Source of the DNA: VFMC01 sp040398525
GTDB taxonomy: Bacteria > Actinomycetota > Acidimicrobiia > Acidimicrobiales > Ilumatobacteraceae
Direction: 5' to 3'
Assembly: GCA_040398525.1 (NCBI GenBank)
Contig: JBBATY010000011.1
Span: 1-64,000, forward strand
Length of the DNA stretch: 64,000 bases
The position numbers and the translations under genes were made by a program. The notes beneath the pieces were generated by a model that saw only the letters and a list, made by a program, of their open reading frames with translations, was not told the origin of the DNA and did no database searches. Shown piece after piece: positions 62,951 to 64,000 of the stretch (positions within the stretch are counted from its first letter, which is position 1; each line of letters begins with the position of its first letter).

Positions 62951-63640
62951 TCAGGTCGCGATCATCCACACGGCGCCGAACTGCGCGGCGGCGGCCACCA
63001 CGGTGAACGCGTGCCACACCTCGTGGTACGAGAACACCGACGGCGACAGGCGCGGCCAGCGGCGGTGGAACCCGATCGCGCCCACCGTGTAGGCGACCCC
63101 GCCGAGGATCAGCAGCACGACTGGCCAGACCCCCTCACGCCTCCAGAGGAACGGCACCGCGACGACTCCGACCCACGACAGGGCCATGTAGAGCACCCCG
63201 GTGACGACCTGCGAGCGGTCGAACGCCACGAACTTGAGCGCCCCGCCGATGATGGCGCCGGTCCAGACGACCACCAGCATCGAGATGCCCCACGCCGGCG
63301 GCATGGCGAGCAGACACACCGGGGTGAACGAACCGGCGATCGCGGCGTAGATCATCGCGTGGTCGGTGCGCTGCCAGATGGTGCGGGCGCGCAGGGTGTG
63401 CACCCAGCGGTGGTAGGTGGTCGATGCGGCGAGCATCGAGCACAGGCCGACCGCGTAGATGATCACCGCGGTGCGCGCCTCGGCGCCCTCGGCGAGCGCA
63501 GCGAGGAGGGCCATCGCCGGCAGGGCCACCACCAGGGCCCACAGGTGCAGGCGACCGCGCCAGCTCGGGCGCGTCGGTGTGCCGAGCGGGACGTCGAGGC
63601 CGACTGCGGCTCGAGTGGTCAGCACGTGCTCCACGACCAT
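62951..63640 (-). CDS. Hemolysin III family (PAQR-like) membrane protein
   Basis: A 229-residue protein with seven membrane segments and the family motifs STTYHRWVH, QRTDHAMIYAAIAGSFTPV and the C-terminal SYHEVWHAFTVVAA. The conserved His and Asp residues form the PAQR zinc site, a probable ceramidase-like or acyl-hydrolase centre. The hemolysin name is historical. GACACT lies 9 nt before ATG 63640. Convergent with the SDR gene, gap 7 nt. Confidence 0.92.
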   Translation of the reverse strand: MVVEHVLTTRAAVGLDVPLGTPTRPSWRGRLHLWALVVALPAMALLAALAEGAEARTAVIIYAVGLCSMLAASTTYHRWVHTLRARTIWQRTDHAMIYAAIAGSFTPVCLLAMPPAWGISMLVVVWTGAIIGGALKFVAFDRSQVVTGVLYMALSWVGVVAVPFLWRREGVWPVVLLILGGVAYTVGAIGFHRRWPRLSPSVFSYHEVWHAFTVVAAAAQFGAVWMIAT

Positions 63641-63789
63641 GACGGTCCCAGTGTCGCACCCCCGTGCCCGGATCGTCAGGCGGTTCGCGCAGTGTTCACC
63701 GATGTCGGTAGATCCGACTCGGGTCGTAGGTCCCTGGTGAGGCCGACCGGGTCGTGCGATGCTGACCCCGTTCGGCACGAGGGGGTCCC

Positions 63790-64000
63790 ATGGCAGCACC
63801 GTTGTTCGAGGCAGCCGATGCCAGATCGTCGACGGATCGGCTCGCCGAGCGCTTGGCCGAGTGGGAGCGAGCGGGCCTGATCGAGGGCTCGCAGCGGGTG
63901 GCGATCGCGGCCTACGAGCAGCAGCGCACGGCGGCTGCGACGCTGCCCCCGCCCGCGGCGGCCGCGCCGCCCGCAGTGCCGGTGAGTGCCACGACCGGCG
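63790..64000 (+). CDS. N-terminal fragment of a DUF2157-like protein (runs off the window)
   Basis: At least 70 residues; the gene continues past the window end. The visible part (DRLAERLAEWERAGLIEGSQ, then RVAIAAYEQQRTAA) resembles the helical start of DUF2157 membrane proteins, which precedes many membrane segments. A Pro/Ala-rich stretch follows. GAGGGGG lies 4 nt before ATG 63790. Confidence 0.6.
   Translation, partial: MAAPLFEAADARSSTDRLAERLAEWERAGLIEGSQRVAIAAYEQQRTAAATLPPPAAAAPPAVPVSATTG

Overview
The window is GC-rich DNA (roughly 70 percent G+C by eye) from an actinobacterium, most plausibly a member of the Acidimicrobiia, and probably from a metagenome or draft assembly. Pointers are HemQ-type heme synthesis, a DUF3263/VirR-like gene pair, an F420-type (LLM) oxidoreductase, an SCO6745-family protein, MMPL transport, and a single groEL under CIRCE control. 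Genes are packed with many 4-bp ATGA/GTGA overlaps. A recurring TANNNT box ends 6-8 nt before many start codons, so much of the gene content is probably leaderless. All four 100-N gaps are flanked by an exact 55-bp duplication, the mark of two contigs sharing one k-mer. Collapsing each gap by 155 bp restores full reading frames.

Layout. 1-3.0 kb: TetR regulator and a tungsten/molybdenum pterin enzyme resembling acetylene hydratase. 3.0-7.7 kb: tRNA-Thr, uridine kinase, DUF3263 and VirR-like genes, glycerate kinase and amidase with overlapping divergent promoters, and a MoaD-like sulfur carrier. 8.0-12.5 kb: a divergent FtsH-like AAA protease coupled to a lipoprotein, and a membrane-anchored protein. 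12.5-14.8 kb: groEL and an Lrp regulator. 15.2-20.2 kb: FAD enzyme, fdhD, hemQ, a periplasmic-binding lipoprotein and DUF427. 20.2-23.1 kb: NUDIX, PAC2, and a ResA-like selenoprotein with an in-frame UGA and a bacterial SECIS-like hairpin.

23.2-34.9 kb is the most coherent accessory block. It has two operons: PIG-L deacetylase, Fe-type dehydrogenase, glucosamine-6-phosphate-deaminase-like enzyme, DegT aminotransferase and Gfo/Idh dehydrogenase; then an ABC sugar importer, ROK repressor, second Fe-type dehydrogenase and ABC ATPase. The two operons share a palindromic operator placed identically on the -35 box of each promoter. Together they look like an inducible uptake and breakdown system for an acetylated amino sugar or aminocyclitol that I cannot name.

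34.9-41.3 kb: SCO6745 protein, a CheB-CheR-PAS fusion followed by a histidine-kinase-like protein with no ATPase domain, a GNAT and small lipoproteins. 41.3-48.1 kb: two very large adjacent proteins (990 and 1254 aa) of unknown function, the first with a twin-arginine signal. 48.1-64 kb: LLM oxidoreductase, GNAT, P450, DUF1508, MMPL transporter, pirin, Thr-rich lipoprotein, ferric-reductase-like flavohaemoprotein, ABC-2 exporter, TetR, canonical FtsH, SDR, hemolysin III and the start of a DUF2157-like gene. I see no insertion sequences, CRISPR arrays, rRNA genes or phage genes.
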